From positions 124,001 to 188,000 of the forward strand of contig JBFWQI010000004.1 in NCBI GenBank assembly GCA_050249535.1: 64,000 nucleotides of DNA. Reading direction: 5' to 3'. The stretch comes from JADJXM01 sp937967285. Lineage in GTDB: Bacteria; Acidobacteriota; Blastocatellia; RBC074. The notes under the pieces are model-generated. The model was not told the DNA's origin. It worked only from the letters and a program-made list of their open reading frames with translations, and did no database searches. Positions 1-20,371 of this stretch are shown here, one piece after another. How positions within the stretch are numbered: position 1 is the first letter of the stretch; each line of letters begins with the position of its first letter. The position numbers and the translations under genes are program-made.

Positions 1-199
1 GATCGAATCGAAGCGGCATCGCCTCGCGATCGCAGCCGGAAAGCTCGACGCGCTTTCTCCGCTCGCCGTGCTCGGCCGCGGATATGCGCTGGTTCGGGAC
101 CGGGACGGCAGGCTGATCTCGCGCCGGTCAGCGGTCCGTGAGGGACAGCCGATGACCATTCGATTCGCCGACGGCGATGTGGACGTCAAGGCAGAATAA
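1..199 (+). CDS. xseA: Exodeoxyribonuclease VII large subunit, C-terminal end (partial)
   Basis: Only the last 65 codons are inside the window; the reading frame runs from base 2 to the TAA at 197-199. The stretch LSPLAVLGRGYALV is the conserved C-terminal signature of the exonuclease VII large subunit, which together with XseB degrades single-stranded DNA to oligonucleotides. Identity is supported by the neighbouring gene, xseB, 18 bp downstream on the same strand. The catalytic and OB-fold domains lie upstream of the window. Confidence 0.93.
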   Translation, partial: IESKRHRLAIAAGKLDALSPLAVLGRGYALVRDRDGRLISRRSAVREGQPMTIRFADGDVDVKAE

Positions 200-217
200 C
201 AGACAGGCAGGAATCAA

Positions 218-530
218 ATGCAGAAACGAAAAGAGAAGGACCAGGGATTCGAACAGTCGCTCAATACGCTGGAAGAGATAGTCGAACAGCTCGAATCCGG
301 CGAACTGCCCCTCGAGAAGACGCTCGAACTGTTCGAGGAGGGCGTCGCCATCGCCCGCCGCTGCCAGTCCCAGCTCGAGGAGGCTGAACGGCGCGTCGAT
401 CTGCTGCTCCGCGAGAGGAAAGAGATCAAGGTCGTGCCCTTCGATCAGAACAGGGCCGCGACCGCCGTCGAATCCCCGCGATCCGAAGACGAAGAAGACG
501 AAGAAGACGAGACACAGGAAAACTCTCAAG

Positions 531-550
<20 letters not shown>
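218..550 (+). CDS. xseB: Exodeoxyribonuclease VII small subunit
   Basis: 110 residues. The first 70 form the usual two-helix XseB domain, with the family signature FEQSLNTLEEIVEQLESGEL and the following LEKTLELFEEGVAIARRC. It binds the coiled-coil stalk of XseA to make exonuclease VII. The protein is longer than typical XseB (about 80 residues) because of an acidic tail (SEDEEDEEDE) encoded by a short GAAGAC/GAAGAA microrepeat at about 485-512. Its last 20 bp overlap the start of ispA, so the two are translationally linked. Confidence 0.93.
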
Positions 551-1448
<898 letters not shown>

Positions 1449-1478
1449 AACCGTCGCCGTCCGGAACCGCCCGAATGC

Positions 1479-1507
1479 TTGACATCGGATGCCCCGATTG
1501 CTAGTCT
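1479..1507 (+). promoter_or_regulatory. Sigma-70-type promoter before rpmH
   Basis: TTGACA at 1479-1484, a 17 bp spacer, then TAGTCT at 1502-1507. The -35 box is a perfect consensus match. The predicted start would lie near 1514, about 36 nt before the rpmH ATG. It would drive rpmH and probably the rnpA-yidD-yidC genes behind it. Confidence 0.7.
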
Positions 1508-1549
1508 CATCCTTTTCAAAACAGTGCACTAACGATTAGGAGAGGACCG

Positions 1550-1693
1550 ATGAAACGAACATTTCAACCGAACAACCGGCGTCGCGCGAAGACGCACGGA
1601 TTCCGCGAGCGGATGAGCACCCGTGCGGGCCGCCTGGTTATCAAGCGTCGCCGCGCCAAGGGCCGGAAGCGCCTGACTCCGAGCCATTATTGA
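1550..1693 (+). CDS. rpmH: 50S ribosomal protein L34
   Basis: 47 codons starting MKRTFQPNNRRRAKTHGF and continuing with the family's RMSTRAGR and RRRAKGRKRL segments, which leaves no doubt about bL34. It is a small, very basic protein of the large ribosomal subunit. A Shine-Dalgarno-like AGGAGAG lies about 5 nt before the ATG. It stands directly upstream of rnpA, the near-universal bacterial arrangement. Confidence 0.97.
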   Translation: MKRTFQPNNRRRAKTHGFRERMSTRAGRLVIKRRRAKGRKRLTPSHY

Positions 1694-1737
1694 TTGTCCG
1701 CAGTGACGGATCTGCAGTAACCGGACCGACTGTCTGA

Positions 1738-2121
1738 ATGAGCCTCGCAACAAACCCTCAGGTATTGCGGACGAGTCAGCAATTCCGCAGGGTCTACGAA
1801 CAGGGCAGGAAGTTCCATACGCCCTACTTTACGGCCTTCTTTTTGCAGACCGATTCGCGTGAGCAGCGGTTTGGCATCACCGTGACAAGGAAGATCGGCG
1901 GCGCGGTCGTACGTAACCGCTGCAAGCGGAGAATCCGCGAGGTGATCAGGCGTCATTATTCCGGGCATTCGGGGCCCGATTTCGGATTCGACATGGTGAT
2001 CAATGTCAGATCCGCCATGATCGGAGCCCGATTCGCTGATCTGCAGGCGGCATTCGCGAAGACTCTGCTTCGATGCGGGGAGTCACCTGGTCTGGCGGAT
2101 CGGACGGCGCCATTGCGATGA
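1738..2121 (+). CDS. rnpA: Ribonuclease P protein component
   Basis: 127 residues. The RnpA signature NRCKRRIRE is present near residues 61-69, within the basic helix that contacts the P RNA, and the N-terminal part has the F..VY..G+.....Y pattern of the family. The protein helps the catalytic RNA remove tRNA 5' leaders. It follows rpmH by 44 bp and its TGA overlaps the ATG of yidD (ATGA at 2118-2121), so these genes are probably co-translated. Confidence 0.95.
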   Translation: MSLATNPQVLRTSQQFRRVYEQGRKFHTPYFTAFFLQTDSREQRFGITVTRKIGGAVVRNRCKRRIREVIRRHYSGHSGPDFGFDMVINVRSAMIGARFADLQAAFAKTLLRCGESPGLADRTAPLR

Positions 2122-2336
2122 AGATCATGAAAACAGTCGCAATCGGATTCATTAAGGGGTACAGATACCTGATTTCTCCCCTGCTCCCGCCGTCGTGCAG
2201 ATTCACTCCGACCTGTTCAGAGTATACAATTGAAGCGATCTCGAAATATGGTGTCCTGAAGGGGGCCTTGCTTGGAATGAAACGGATTCTGCGGTGTCAT
2301 CCGTTCAGCGCCGGGGGATACGATCCGGTCCGCTGA
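2118..2336 (+). CDS. yidD: Membrane protein insertion efficiency factor YidD
   Basis: 72 residues from the ATG at 2118. It shows the complete family pattern: GYRYLISPLLPPSCRFTP, then the cysteine in TCSEYTIEAI, and the C-terminal RCHPFSAGGYDPV. YidD is a small membrane-associated protein that assists YidC. An in-frame ATG 45 bp upstream exists inside rnpA, but the ATGA overlap start gives the normal length. yidC follows 28 bp downstream. Confidence 0.95.
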   Translation: MKIMKTVAIGFIKGYRYLISPLLPPSCRFTPTCSEYTIEAISKYGVLKGALLGMKRILRCHPFSAGGYDPVR

Positions 2337-2364
2337 AGACACGCGGGAAACGTCAGGGTTTTTC

Positions 2365-4146
<1,782 letters not shown>

Positions 4147-4171
4147 TCTCCAGTCAAAGGTGAAGATAGTT

Positions 4172-4639
<468 letters not shown>

Positions 4640-4641
4640 CG

Positions 4642-6000
<1,359 letters not shown>

Positions 6001-6035
6001 TTGCTGCCGAGTAATTACGAGTAGTTATTTGATGC

Positions 6036-6064
6036 TTGCGCCCGAATGTTGAAAATCCTACACT
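6036..6064 (+). promoter_or_regulatory. Likely promoter of the 6133-10030 operon
   Basis: TTGCGC at 6036-6041, a 17 bp spacer, and TACACT at 6059-6064. It lies in the 132 bp gap after mnmE and about 70 nt before the first gene of a four-gene unit. The -35 box is only a partial match. Confidence 0.45.
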
Positions 6065-6132
6065 ACGCTTCTGTCCGATCCCCCCAGCCTCACAGAGAGA
6101 TAATCGTTCTTTTCCGGCAAAGGAGTTCCAGT

Positions 6133-6969
6133 ATGACTTCCCGATATTTCTTCCGAACGGCGAACATTGTGCTCCTGACTGCATTGATTTTCGGTGCGAG
6201 TATGGAAACGCGCGCGCAATTCGGCAAGCTGAAGAGCAAGATTGCGGGGTTGGGCTCGAAGAGCGAGGTTGAAAACGTGCTCTCGCAGATGGACTCGGCG
6301 CGGGTGAAATCCGCTTATGCCCGGATCAGCCTCAGCCTGGCCGATGACATCATCCGTCGTCAGGCGCTGCGCAACACCACGCGCAAGAGCGCCGAGGGGC
6401 AGATCGAAAAAGACAGGCAGGAGATCGAGGCTCTCGATCGTTCGATCAGCGAAAAGAAGAAGCTCCTCGCCGAACTGGGCCGCCAGTCGGGCAGCGGTAA
6501 ATATGAAGAAAAGACCGCCGAAGAGGTCGAGCAGAAGCTCAAATCCGAGGAACAGCAGCGCGCCGACAAGCGTGCAATGGTCGATCAGGAGATCCGGGAC
6601 AAGGAAGCGCGGGAGAAGGAACTTAGCAAGGAGGACCGCGAGAACTACGGCAAACTCGCGCGCATCCTCTACGGCGCCGCCAAACAGGAGCAGGATGCGA
6701 TGGAGACGGCGCGGGATGTCAAACCGCGCGCGGAATCGGCGGCCTCGAACACAAAAAACAACCCGCTCAATCTGATCTCGACCCAGCCGAAGAGGCTCAA
6801 TGACGGGTTGAAGGGGATCAACGATATTCTGACCGAGGGGCCGCAGAACGCCGCGACTCTGACAATGGTTGCGGGACACCTTGCCAAAATCGGCGGCATC
6901 GATCTGACGGATGCAAAATATCAGTCGAAGGTCGTGACTGACGAAGACGATATTCCAACCGACTGGTAA
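6133..6969 (+). CDS. Exported coiled-coil protein of unknown function
   Basis: 278 residues from the ATG at 6133, chosen because AAAGGAG stands 8 nt upstream; the frame stays open 29 codons further 5' without a ribosome site. The N-terminus is a signal peptide ending near METRAQF. Residues from about 75 to 200 are strongly charged heptad-like sequence (Glu/Lys/Arg-rich) predicted as a long coiled coil. No family is recognised. It heads a compact unit with two more exported proteins and a membrane kinase, which suggests a shared envelope role, but that is inference. Confidence 0.75.
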   Translation: MTSRYFFRTANIVLLTALIFGASMETRAQFGKLKSKIAGLGSKSEVENVLSQMDSARVKSAYARISLSLADDIIRRQALRNTTRKSAEGQIEKDRQEIEALDRSISEKKKLLAELGRQSGSGKYEEKTAEEVEQKLKSEEQQRADKRAMVDQEIRDKEAREKELSKEDRENYGKLARILYGAAKQEQDAMETARDVKPRAESAASNTKNNPLNLISTQPKRLNDGLKGINDILTEGPQNAATLTMVAGHLAKIGGIDLTDAKYQSKVVTDEDDIPTDW

Positions 6970-6984
6970 CCGGGAGATCTCGAA

Positions 6985-7841
<857 letters not shown>

Positions 7842-7845
<4 letters not shown>

Positions 7846-8561
7846 GAAATCTTCTCGCACTTCTGACGGTCGCGCTGCTGACTGTCGCGGCACTCGGGCA
7901 GACGCCGGGCAAGGTTGTCAGGATATATCTCGATATCCGAGAGACCAATCTCGACAAGCCTTCGACAGTCGCCGTCAACACGCTGGCCGAACGGCTCAAC
8001 GCCGAGGGTTTCAGGGTGACGACCAGTCGAAAGGATGCCGCGCTGAGCATCGAAGGGACGATCGCCTCACGCTCGACGCCCGTCACGGATGAAGTCAAAA
8101 AGGAAGGCGGCGTCAACGCCGAGGCTTCAGCTTCGCTTCGTCTGGTTGTTGCCGGCGAGGTGATAGCGACGAGCGTCGAGCGGACATCGCCGGGCGACTG
8201 GGGAGTGCAGGCCGAGCGCGTCGGAGAGGACCGGTTGATCGAGATTGCGGGGCTGGTCGCCGATGACCTGATCGGCGAAGAGATCGTGAAGGAGGTCCTC
8301 AATGCTGCCCGCACCGCTTCGGCGGAGACTCCGTCCCGAGCGCCGGCCCGCAGGCGCGCCGCCCCGACAAAGCGCGGCGTCAGTCTGCTGGCGGTCGTCA
8401 AGATGGTTCAGAACTTCGTGCCTGAAGAGAGGGTCGTCGCCGCAATCGCCAAATACGGGATCAAGTTCAAACCGCGCGAGTCGGTGCTGACTCAGCTTCG
8501 CTCATACGGCGCAACTGAGAATCTGATCAAGGCGATCAAAAGCTCGAGTGTCAATTCATGA
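7842..8561 (+). CDS. Exported protein of unknown function
   Basis: 239 residues, signal peptide to about residue 19 (ending LGQTPG). The N-terminal half looks like a small secreted domain acting on, or resembling, the preceding protein. The C-terminal 60 residues form a separate helical domain after a basic Arg/Pro/Ala linker. No named family is recognised. The ATG overlaps the previous stop and the stop overlaps the kinase start, so the three genes are translationally coupled. Confidence 0.65.
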
Positions 8562-10030
8562 TCGAAACTACAATCGGAAACTACCGGATCACCGGTGAAC
8601 TGGCGCAGGGAGGAATGGGATCGGTCTATCGCGGGCGCCATGTCAGCCTGCCGCGAGAGGTGGTCGTCAAATCGATCAAGCTCGCTTCATTCCCCGCCCA
8701 GCATCAGGGGCCTCTCAAAGCGCGGTTTCTCCGCGAGGCGTATATCCAGTCGCAGCTCGATCATCCGAATATCGTTCGCGTCTACGAGTTCTTCACGCCG
8801 GCTGATAACTACTATCTGGTCATGGAGTTCATCGAAGGGATGAGCCTGCGCGATCTGATCAGAAGACAGGGGGCGCTGGAGCCGGCCCACGCCATCGGTC
8901 TGCTCAGGCAGGCCCTTTCGGCGCTCGATTACGCTCACAACTTCAGTTATCTCGACGAATCGGGCAAGCGGCTCAAGGGCATCGTCCATCGCGACATCAA
9001 ACCGGCAAATCTGCTGCTCGACGGGATGGCACGGTTGAAGATCACCGATTTCGGGATCGTCAAATTTCAGGGCGACACGGGAATGACGCGCGCCGGATTC
9101 AATCCGGGCACTCTCGAATACATGTCGCCTGAGCAGATCAGGGGTTATGAAGTGGATGCGCGATCGGACCTCTACAGTCTGGGCGTGACATTTTACGAAG
9201 CGCTGACGGGGCGCCTGCCGTTTCCGCCGTCAGAGACCGGATCGGACTACGAGGTTGCGCGGGGACACATCGAACAGTCGCCGCCGCCGATCGCCAGCTT
9301 CAAGCCCGATATCCCGGCGTATCTGGCCGAACTGATCATGCGCGCGCTGGCGAAGAAGCCCGAGGAGAGGTATCAGTCGGCTGCGGAATTCCTCGAGGCG
9401 GTCAACCGATACGAACGAAACGGCGAGCCGGTCACTCATTCCGTGACCGAACTGATCACCGACACCAGGCCGATCCCGCCCGCGCCGGAGACCAATTCGC
9501 CGGTACCGTCGATCGAGACCAATGTCATTCCGAAATCGGAACCTGCGCCGATCGAAAAGAAAGCGTCCGGCGGCAGGACGGGGCTCTTCGCGGCGATCGG
9601 TCTGGTCGCCCTGCTGATCGCAGTCTCGGCCGGCTATTTCGCTTTTCGGGGAGCGGGCGAACCGTCCGTCGAGCAGTCCGCCGCGGTTCCGGATCAGCAA
9701 CCCGTCGCGGCTGATGCGCCGGTCGAGGACGAGCGCATCAGACAGGCGCGCAGCCTCGAGGAGCAGGAGCTCTATGCTGAGGCGATCAGGCAATACGACG
9801 AATTCCTGAAGAACAATCCGGGCTCGCCTGATTCCGCGCGGCTGACCGAACATTCTGCCACGCTGAAGAAGATCCAGGGATTGCTGACGATCGCCGAGAT
9901 CGAGATGAGTCAGAACGATCTGGAAGCCGCGCGCCGCGACTACGCCGAAGCGCTCAGGCTCCGGCCGCAGTCCGCCCGCGCCAGGAAAGGCGTCGAAGAT
10001 GTCGAAAAGCGGCTCGCCGCGAAGAATTGA
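8558..10030 (+). CDS. Membrane serine/threonine protein kinase with C-terminal TPR region
   Basis: 490 residues. The PknB-type kinase domain covers about 1-285: glycine loop GQ-type AQGGMGSVY (residues 16-24), catalytic Lys38, HRD at 144-146, DFG at 164-166, and SPEQ in the activation segment. A linker rich in Pro follows, then a single membrane helix at about 342-363 and an extracytoplasmic region with two to three TPR-like repeats (about 385-480). The ATG overlaps the previous stop, so it is the last gene of the 6133-10030 unit. The exported proteins encoded before it are plausible ligands or partners of the outer TPR part. Confidence 0.9.
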   Translation: MIETTIGNYRITGELAQGGMGSVYRGRHVSLPREVVVKSIKLASFPAQHQGPLKARFLREAYIQSQLDHPNIVRVYEFFTPADNYYLVMEFIEGMSLRDLIRRQGALEPAHAIGLLRQALSALDYAHNFSYLDESGKRLKGIVHRDIKPANLLLDGMARLKITDFGIVKFQGDTGMTRAGFNPGTLEYMSPEQIRGYEVDARSDLYSLGVTFYEALTGRLPFPPSETGSDYEVARGHIEQSPPPIASFKPDIPAYLAELIMRALAKKPEERYQSAAEFLEAVNRYERNGEPVTHSVTELITDTRPIPPAPETNSPVPSIETNVIPKSEPAPIEKKASGGRTGLFAAIGLVALLIAVSAGYFAFRGAGEPSVEQSAAVPDQQPVAADAPVEDERIRQARSLEEQELYAEAIRQYDEFLKNNPGSPDSARLTEHSATLKKIQGLLTIAEIEMSQNDLEAARRDYAEALRLRPQSARARKGVEDVEKRLAAKN

Positions 10031-10064
10031 GATAACTACTCAGCCTGTAAAGATGGAAGGAAAT

Positions 10065-10209
10065 TTCAACAGGATTAACAGGATTTTTCAGGATTTACAG
10101 GATTGCATCAGGGATAGGGAGCGGCCTTTAGCCTCGAAATTCCCTGTTACAGTCACTGAATTTACAATTTATCCTGTAAATCCTGACAAACCCTGTTAAT
10201 CCTGTTGAA
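10065..10209. repeat. Near-perfect 39 bp inverted repeat between convergent genes
   Basis: The left arm (10065-10103) begins TTCAACAGGATTAACAGG and the right arm (10171-10209) is its reverse complement with 2 mismatches in 39. Each arm is made of repeated CAGGATT-like blocks. The arms are 67 bp apart. It lies between the stop of the kinase gene (+) and the stop of the esterase gene (-). It resembles dispersed palindromic elements known from many genomes and could act as a two-way terminator. Confidence 0.85.
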
Positions 10210-10248
10210 TAAATTCTCGTCCAGAAGCTGATCTGTTAGATTCTGGTT

Positions 10249-11304
<1,056 letters not shown>

Positions 11305-11321
11305 CGTCTTTCCTCCGGATT

Positions 11322-12269
11322 TCATGCCAGTTTGATTCCCATCTCTTCCGCTGTTTTCAGGATATGGATTTTGCCTTCATCGTATTCCTCGGGCGTGCTC
11401 AGATGCTCGAGCATCAGCGGCGCCTCGAAAGGCAGGTCGGTGATGGCGGCCAGATACGCCCGGTAATCGATTCCGCCGCGACCCGGCACCGTCTCAGCGA
11501 AATGAACGTTCCTGCCGATCAGGTCCTTGGCATGGCAGGAACAGACCCAGCGCCCGAGTTTTTTGAAGATCTCGCGGATGATCGCGGCGTTGCTGTAGTA
11601 TCGCTCGGGACTGCTGATGATGTTGCAGACGTCGACGTGGACTCCGAATCCTTCCCGATCGACCGCCCTGAAAAGTCGCAGGTACGAGTCCGGAGAATCC
11701 GGGAGGCTCCATCCCATCATTTCAATTGTGAACTTGGTCCGCCGCGGCTTGATCGCGTCGATCACCTTGCGGCAGTTCTCCACGGTTGCATCGAAGAATT
11801 CCCGCGTCAGATTTCGCGGATCGGGACCGTCCCATTGCCGCGGGTTGAATGATCCGGCGATGTTGACGCAGTTGCGGGCGCCAACGGCTTCGGCCAGCGC
11901 CAGGCGGTCGATTACGTAGCCTATGTTCTCGCGCCTTCTGGCCGGGTCTGATTCAAGCATATTGCGCCAGGCGCCAACCTCGGCAATGACGACGTTTTCC
12001 GCCGCAAATGATCGCTCGATCTCCTTCAGCCGAGCTGTATCCTGCAGGCCGGCCTGGGGGCAGTAGGCCGCATTGTAGCCGAGAGTCCGGTGCGCGCGTG
12101 CGATCTCAGCCGGATCGTCGCTTTTGACAAACACCGGCCCTCCAAGCCTGAGCCTGCTTCGAGGTGCCGCCACGGCGCGCGTTACCGTCGATGCGTTCAC
12201 GATGGCCGCGCCCAGCCCGGTCAGAAATGCGCGGCGTCCGCCCGGAGATCTGTCCTTTGTCGGATTCAT
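11322..12269 (-). CDS. Tat-exported sugar phosphate isomerase/epimerase-like TIM-barrel protein
   Basis: 315 residues. The N-terminus has a twin-arginine motif, GRRAFLTG, and a hydrophobic stretch ending near VAAPRS. The rest fits the xylose isomerase-like TIM barrel (AP endonuclease 2 superfamily), with metal-ligand candidates in IEMMGWS, HVDVCN, CSCHAKD and LEHL. Such proteins isomerise or epimerise sugars; substrate unknown. The start overlaps the upstream small gene (ATGA) and the stop overlaps or abuts the esterase start. A second protein of this type is encoded at 47210. Confidence 0.82.
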   Translation of the reverse strand: MNPTKDRSPGGRRAFLTGLGAAIVNASTVTRAVAAPRSRLRLGGPVFVKSDDPAEIARAHRTLGYNAAYCPQAGLQDTARLKEIERSFAAENVVIAEVGAWRNMLESDPARRRENIGYVIDRLALAEAVGARNCVNIAGSFNPRQWDGPDPRNLTREFFDATVENCRKVIDAIKPRRTKFTIEMMGWSLPDSPDSYLRLFRAVDREGFGVHVDVCNIISSPERYYSNAAIIREIFKKLGRWVCSCHAKDLIGRNVHFAETVPGRGGIDYRAYLAAITDLPFEAPLMLEHLSTPEEYDEGKIHILKTAEEMGIKLA

Positions 12270-12556
12270 GATGACTCTTCAATATAGGGATAGCGGCGAA
12301 TGGAGTTCATGCACTCGCTCAGCGCAGCCAGCAGCGTCTCGCCCCAGCCGAACGGCACGAACGGCGCAACGCCCTGATTGACCGCCTTGTCCGCGACGGC
12401 GTAGAACTTCATGAAGTGCTGGTTCCGATCGATGTACTCCCTGACGGTGATGACAAAGTCGATATCTCCGTCCGGTTGACATTTCTTCATCGAAAAGTGA
12501 TGCAGCACACTCAGCTCTTCCGACGGATCATGCTGCGCAAAATGCCATTCATTCAT
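12266..12556 (-). CDS. Small protein of unknown function, first gene of the esterase operon
   Basis: 96 residues from the ATG at 12556, with GAGAGGAG about 10 nt upstream. There is no signal peptide or membrane helix. The sequence is rich in His, Phe and Tyr (WHFAQH, FAVADKAV-like core), and no family is recognised. Its TGA overlaps the ATG of the TIM-barrel gene, so it is probably co-translated with it. Confidence 0.6.
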   Translation of the reverse strand: MNEWHFAQHDPSEELSVLHHFSMKKCQPDGDIDFVITVREYIDRNQHFMKFYAVADKAVNQGVAPFVPFGWGETLLAALSECMNSIRRYPYIEESS

Positions 12557-12900
12557 CGAAACAATCTCCTCTCGGCTTGACCGCACTGATCGGCAACCAA
12601 CGCCTGAAGCTCCGCGATGCGGATCTTCTCTCTTCCGGTAATTCGATGGGTCTGACCGGACTGGCGTCCGGCCTCGTCTTTCGTTGATTATCCTTTATTC
12701 GACGGTGCTGGCAAGAGCGGCACGCTGCGTCAATTGCGATTATTACTGATTTTCGCGCGGCAGCTGAAAACTGTAGGCGTTTGAGCCTGAATTGGAGTAC
12801 GATGCCAGCCACCGCTCCGGTAATTCGAGAATGCCGGTGATGGTGCGCAAGATGTGAAGCATCAATCTGATCACACTCAAAAAAATTCAGGAGATCGACC
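12557..12900. other. Divergent intergenic region, no gene seen
   Basis: 344 bp between the divergent small gene and the S10 peptidase. No convincing open frame, tRNA or hairpin was seen. It must carry promoters for both directions. CAGGAG at 12890-12895 is the ribosome site for the gene at 12901. Confidence 0.5.
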
Positions 12901-14469
12901 ATGCTGAAACAGCTGCTTCTGGTGGCCGTTTTCGCCGCAATGACCGCTGGTTTCGTTCAAGCTCAGCAGCGGCCGCGGGCGCAACAGAGCGAACAGACTC
13001 AACAGCCTGCCCAGACTACTCCGCCGGCGCCGCGATACGAAGTGGCGTCCGCGACTGATGCCCGGGTTTCAAAGACATCCCATGTGCTGAAACTCGGCGG
13101 ACGCGAGATCAAATATACCGCGACCGCCGGAACGGTTCTGATCAGGCAGGACAACGGGCAGCCCGCGGCGAGAATGTTCTTCGTCGCGTACAGCAGGGAC
13201 GGCGAGGATGCGAAGACGCGTCCGGTATCGTTCCTCTTCAATGGCGGTCCGGGCTCCGCGTCGATCTGGCTGCACATGGGATCGTTCGCTCCGCGCAGAG
13301 TGCAGATGGCGACCGAAGGGTTCCAGCCGGCTCCCCCTTACCAGCTTGTCGACAACGAACACTCGCTGCTTGATGTCACTGACATGGTCTACGTCGATGC
13401 GATCAGCACCGGCTACAGCCGTGTCGTTGCCGGAGTCGACAGCGCGCAGTTCCACGGACAGGAGGGCGATATCCGCGCCTTCGGCAAATTCATAGCCGAA
13501 TATCTGAGCGCGTACAACCGCTGGGCCTCTCCGAAATTTTTGATCGGCGAAAGCTACGGCACGATCCGTTCGGCCGGCCTGGCGCAGGAACTGCAGTCAA
13601 GGCATGGCATCGAGTTGAACGGCATTGTCCTGCTCTCCGCGCTGCTGACCTATCAGACGCTGTCGCCGGCTCCCAACAACGACATCGCCTGGGCCGTTCT
13701 GATTCCGACCTACGCCGCAACGGCCTGGTATCACAAGAAGCTGCCGGCGGATCTTCAAAAGAAGACGATAAAACAGATTCATGAGGAATCGCGGGCGTTC
13801 GCGCTCGGTGAATACATGCTTGCGCTGACCAAAGGAAACACGTTGAGCGACGCCGAGCGCTCAGCGATGGCCGAAAAGTTGTCGCGATGGACGGGGCTCT
13901 CGGCGAAGTACATTCTCTCGGCAAACCTGCGCGTCGATGCGAGCAGGTTCCGCAAGGAACTGCTGCGCGACCAGCGGTTGACGGTCGGCCGTCTCGACAG
14001 CCGATTCACAGCCCTGGATGCCGATGCGGCGGGCGAACGGCAGGAGTTCGATCCCTCCAACACCGCGCTCTCCGGCCCTTATGTGGCGCTCTTTCGCGAT
14101 TACGTGAAGAACGCTCTCAACTGGGAATCGGATCTGAGCTATCCGACATCCGGCAACGTCCGGCCGTGGACATACGTTCAGAACAGTTATATGGACATGA
14201 CCGAGGCGCTGCGATCGACAATGTCGAGGAACCCGTTTCTGAAGGTCTTCGTGATCTGCGGATATTACGACATGGCGACGATTCCGGCCGGTGCGGAGTT
14301 CAACCTGACGCACATGGGGTATGACCGGCAGATCACCAGCCGCGTCTCTTTCGGATATTACGAAGGCGGTCACATGATGTACATCCGGCCGTCGGCACAC
14401 TCCAAACTGACGCGCGAAACAGCGGATTTCATCCGTTCCGCGACGGCGCCGGTCAGTAACGGTCAGTAA
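12901..14469 (+). CDS. Exported serine carboxypeptidase (peptidase family S10)
   Basis: 522 residues with a signal peptide ending near VQAQQ and a Gln/Pro-rich linker. Family S10 signatures are clear: FLFNGGPGSAS forms the oxyanion region, GESYG holds the nucleophile Ser, CGYYDMAT the Asp and GGHMMY the His. It removes C-terminal residues from peptides in the periplasm or outside. The ribosome site CAGGAG precedes the ATG. It is preceded by a divergent operon and stands alone. Confidence 0.9.
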   Translation: MLKQLLLVAVFAAMTAGFVQAQQRPRAQQSEQTQQPAQTTPPAPRYEVASATDARVSKTSHVLKLGGREIKYTATAGTVLIRQDNGQPAARMFFVAYSRDGEDAKTRPVSFLFNGGPGSASIWLHMGSFAPRRVQMATEGFQPAPPYQLVDNEHSLLDVTDMVYVDAISTGYSRVVAGVDSAQFHGQEGDIRAFGKFIAEYLSAYNRWASPKFLIGESYGTIRSAGLAQELQSRHGIELNGIVLLSALLTYQTLSPAPNNDIAWAVLIPTYAATAWYHKKLPADLQKKTIKQIHEESRAFALGEYMLALTKGNTLSDAERSAMAEKLSRWTGLSAKYILSANLRVDASRFRKELLRDQRLTVGRLDSRFTALDADAAGERQEFDPSNTALSGPYVALFRDYVKNALNWESDLSYPTSGNVRPWTYVQNSYMDMTEALRSTMSRNPFLKVFVICGYYDMATIPAGAEFNLTHMGYDRQITSRVSFGYYEGGHMMYIRPSAHSKLTRETADFIRSATAPVSNGQ

Positions 14470-14524
14470 ATCAGGTCCTGTCGAAGAGGCCTGTTCAAAG
14501 CGGTTCACGCTTCAATATTTTTTC

Positions 14525-14552
14525 CTGACGGCGATGACGACATCGCCGTCAG
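14525..14552. terminator. Perfect 12 bp stem-loop after the S10 peptidase
   Basis: CTGACGGCGATG (14525-14536), loop ACGA, and its exact complement at 14541-14552. It lies 55 bp after the peptidase stop. No T run follows, so termination is probable but not certain; a T run precedes the stem on this strand. Confidence 0.55.
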
Positions 14553-14693
14553 TCCCTTCATTCAGCAGCTTCGATTATATCTTTGACACATCGCGTCAAT
14601 GGGATGAAGATAAGGGCTCGCAATCATCTTTCCTGGCTTGTTGAAAATCCGGCGTAAAATCCGATCACATTCGAAAGGAGTTACACGATCAAC

Positions 14694-19340
<4,647 letters not shown>

Positions 19341-19405
19341 GCTTATCGAACACGGGCGTGGAAGAGATTTTCCCGGGCCCGTCATTATCAACTCAAGGAG
19401 ACAGA

Positions 19406-20290
<885 letters not shown>

Positions 20291-20293
<3 letters not shown>

Positions 20294-20371
20294 GTGCGCA
20301 CGCGCCCCGCGTGCGAGGTTATCCGCTCTTACATGCCATGTGTGATAGCACGCGGGGCGCGGGCGCACCTA
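20291..20371. repeat. Inverted REP pair at the ends of two convergent genes
   Basis: The left arm at 20291-20314 (TAGGTGCGCACGCGCCCC then GCGTGC) is repeated in reverse complement at 20348-20371 with one mismatch in 24. Each arm begins with TAG, and these TAGs are the stop codons of the DLH gene and of the REP-associated transposase gene. Each arm is itself palindromic (GTGCGCAC; GCACGCG). This is a BIME-like arrangement next to the RAYT gene. Confidence 0.85.

Noticed and set aside
19352..19382. ACGGGC...GCCCGT as a terminator after the oxidoreductase
   Set aside because: Only 6 bp stem with an 19 nt loop and no T run; too weak to list as a feature.
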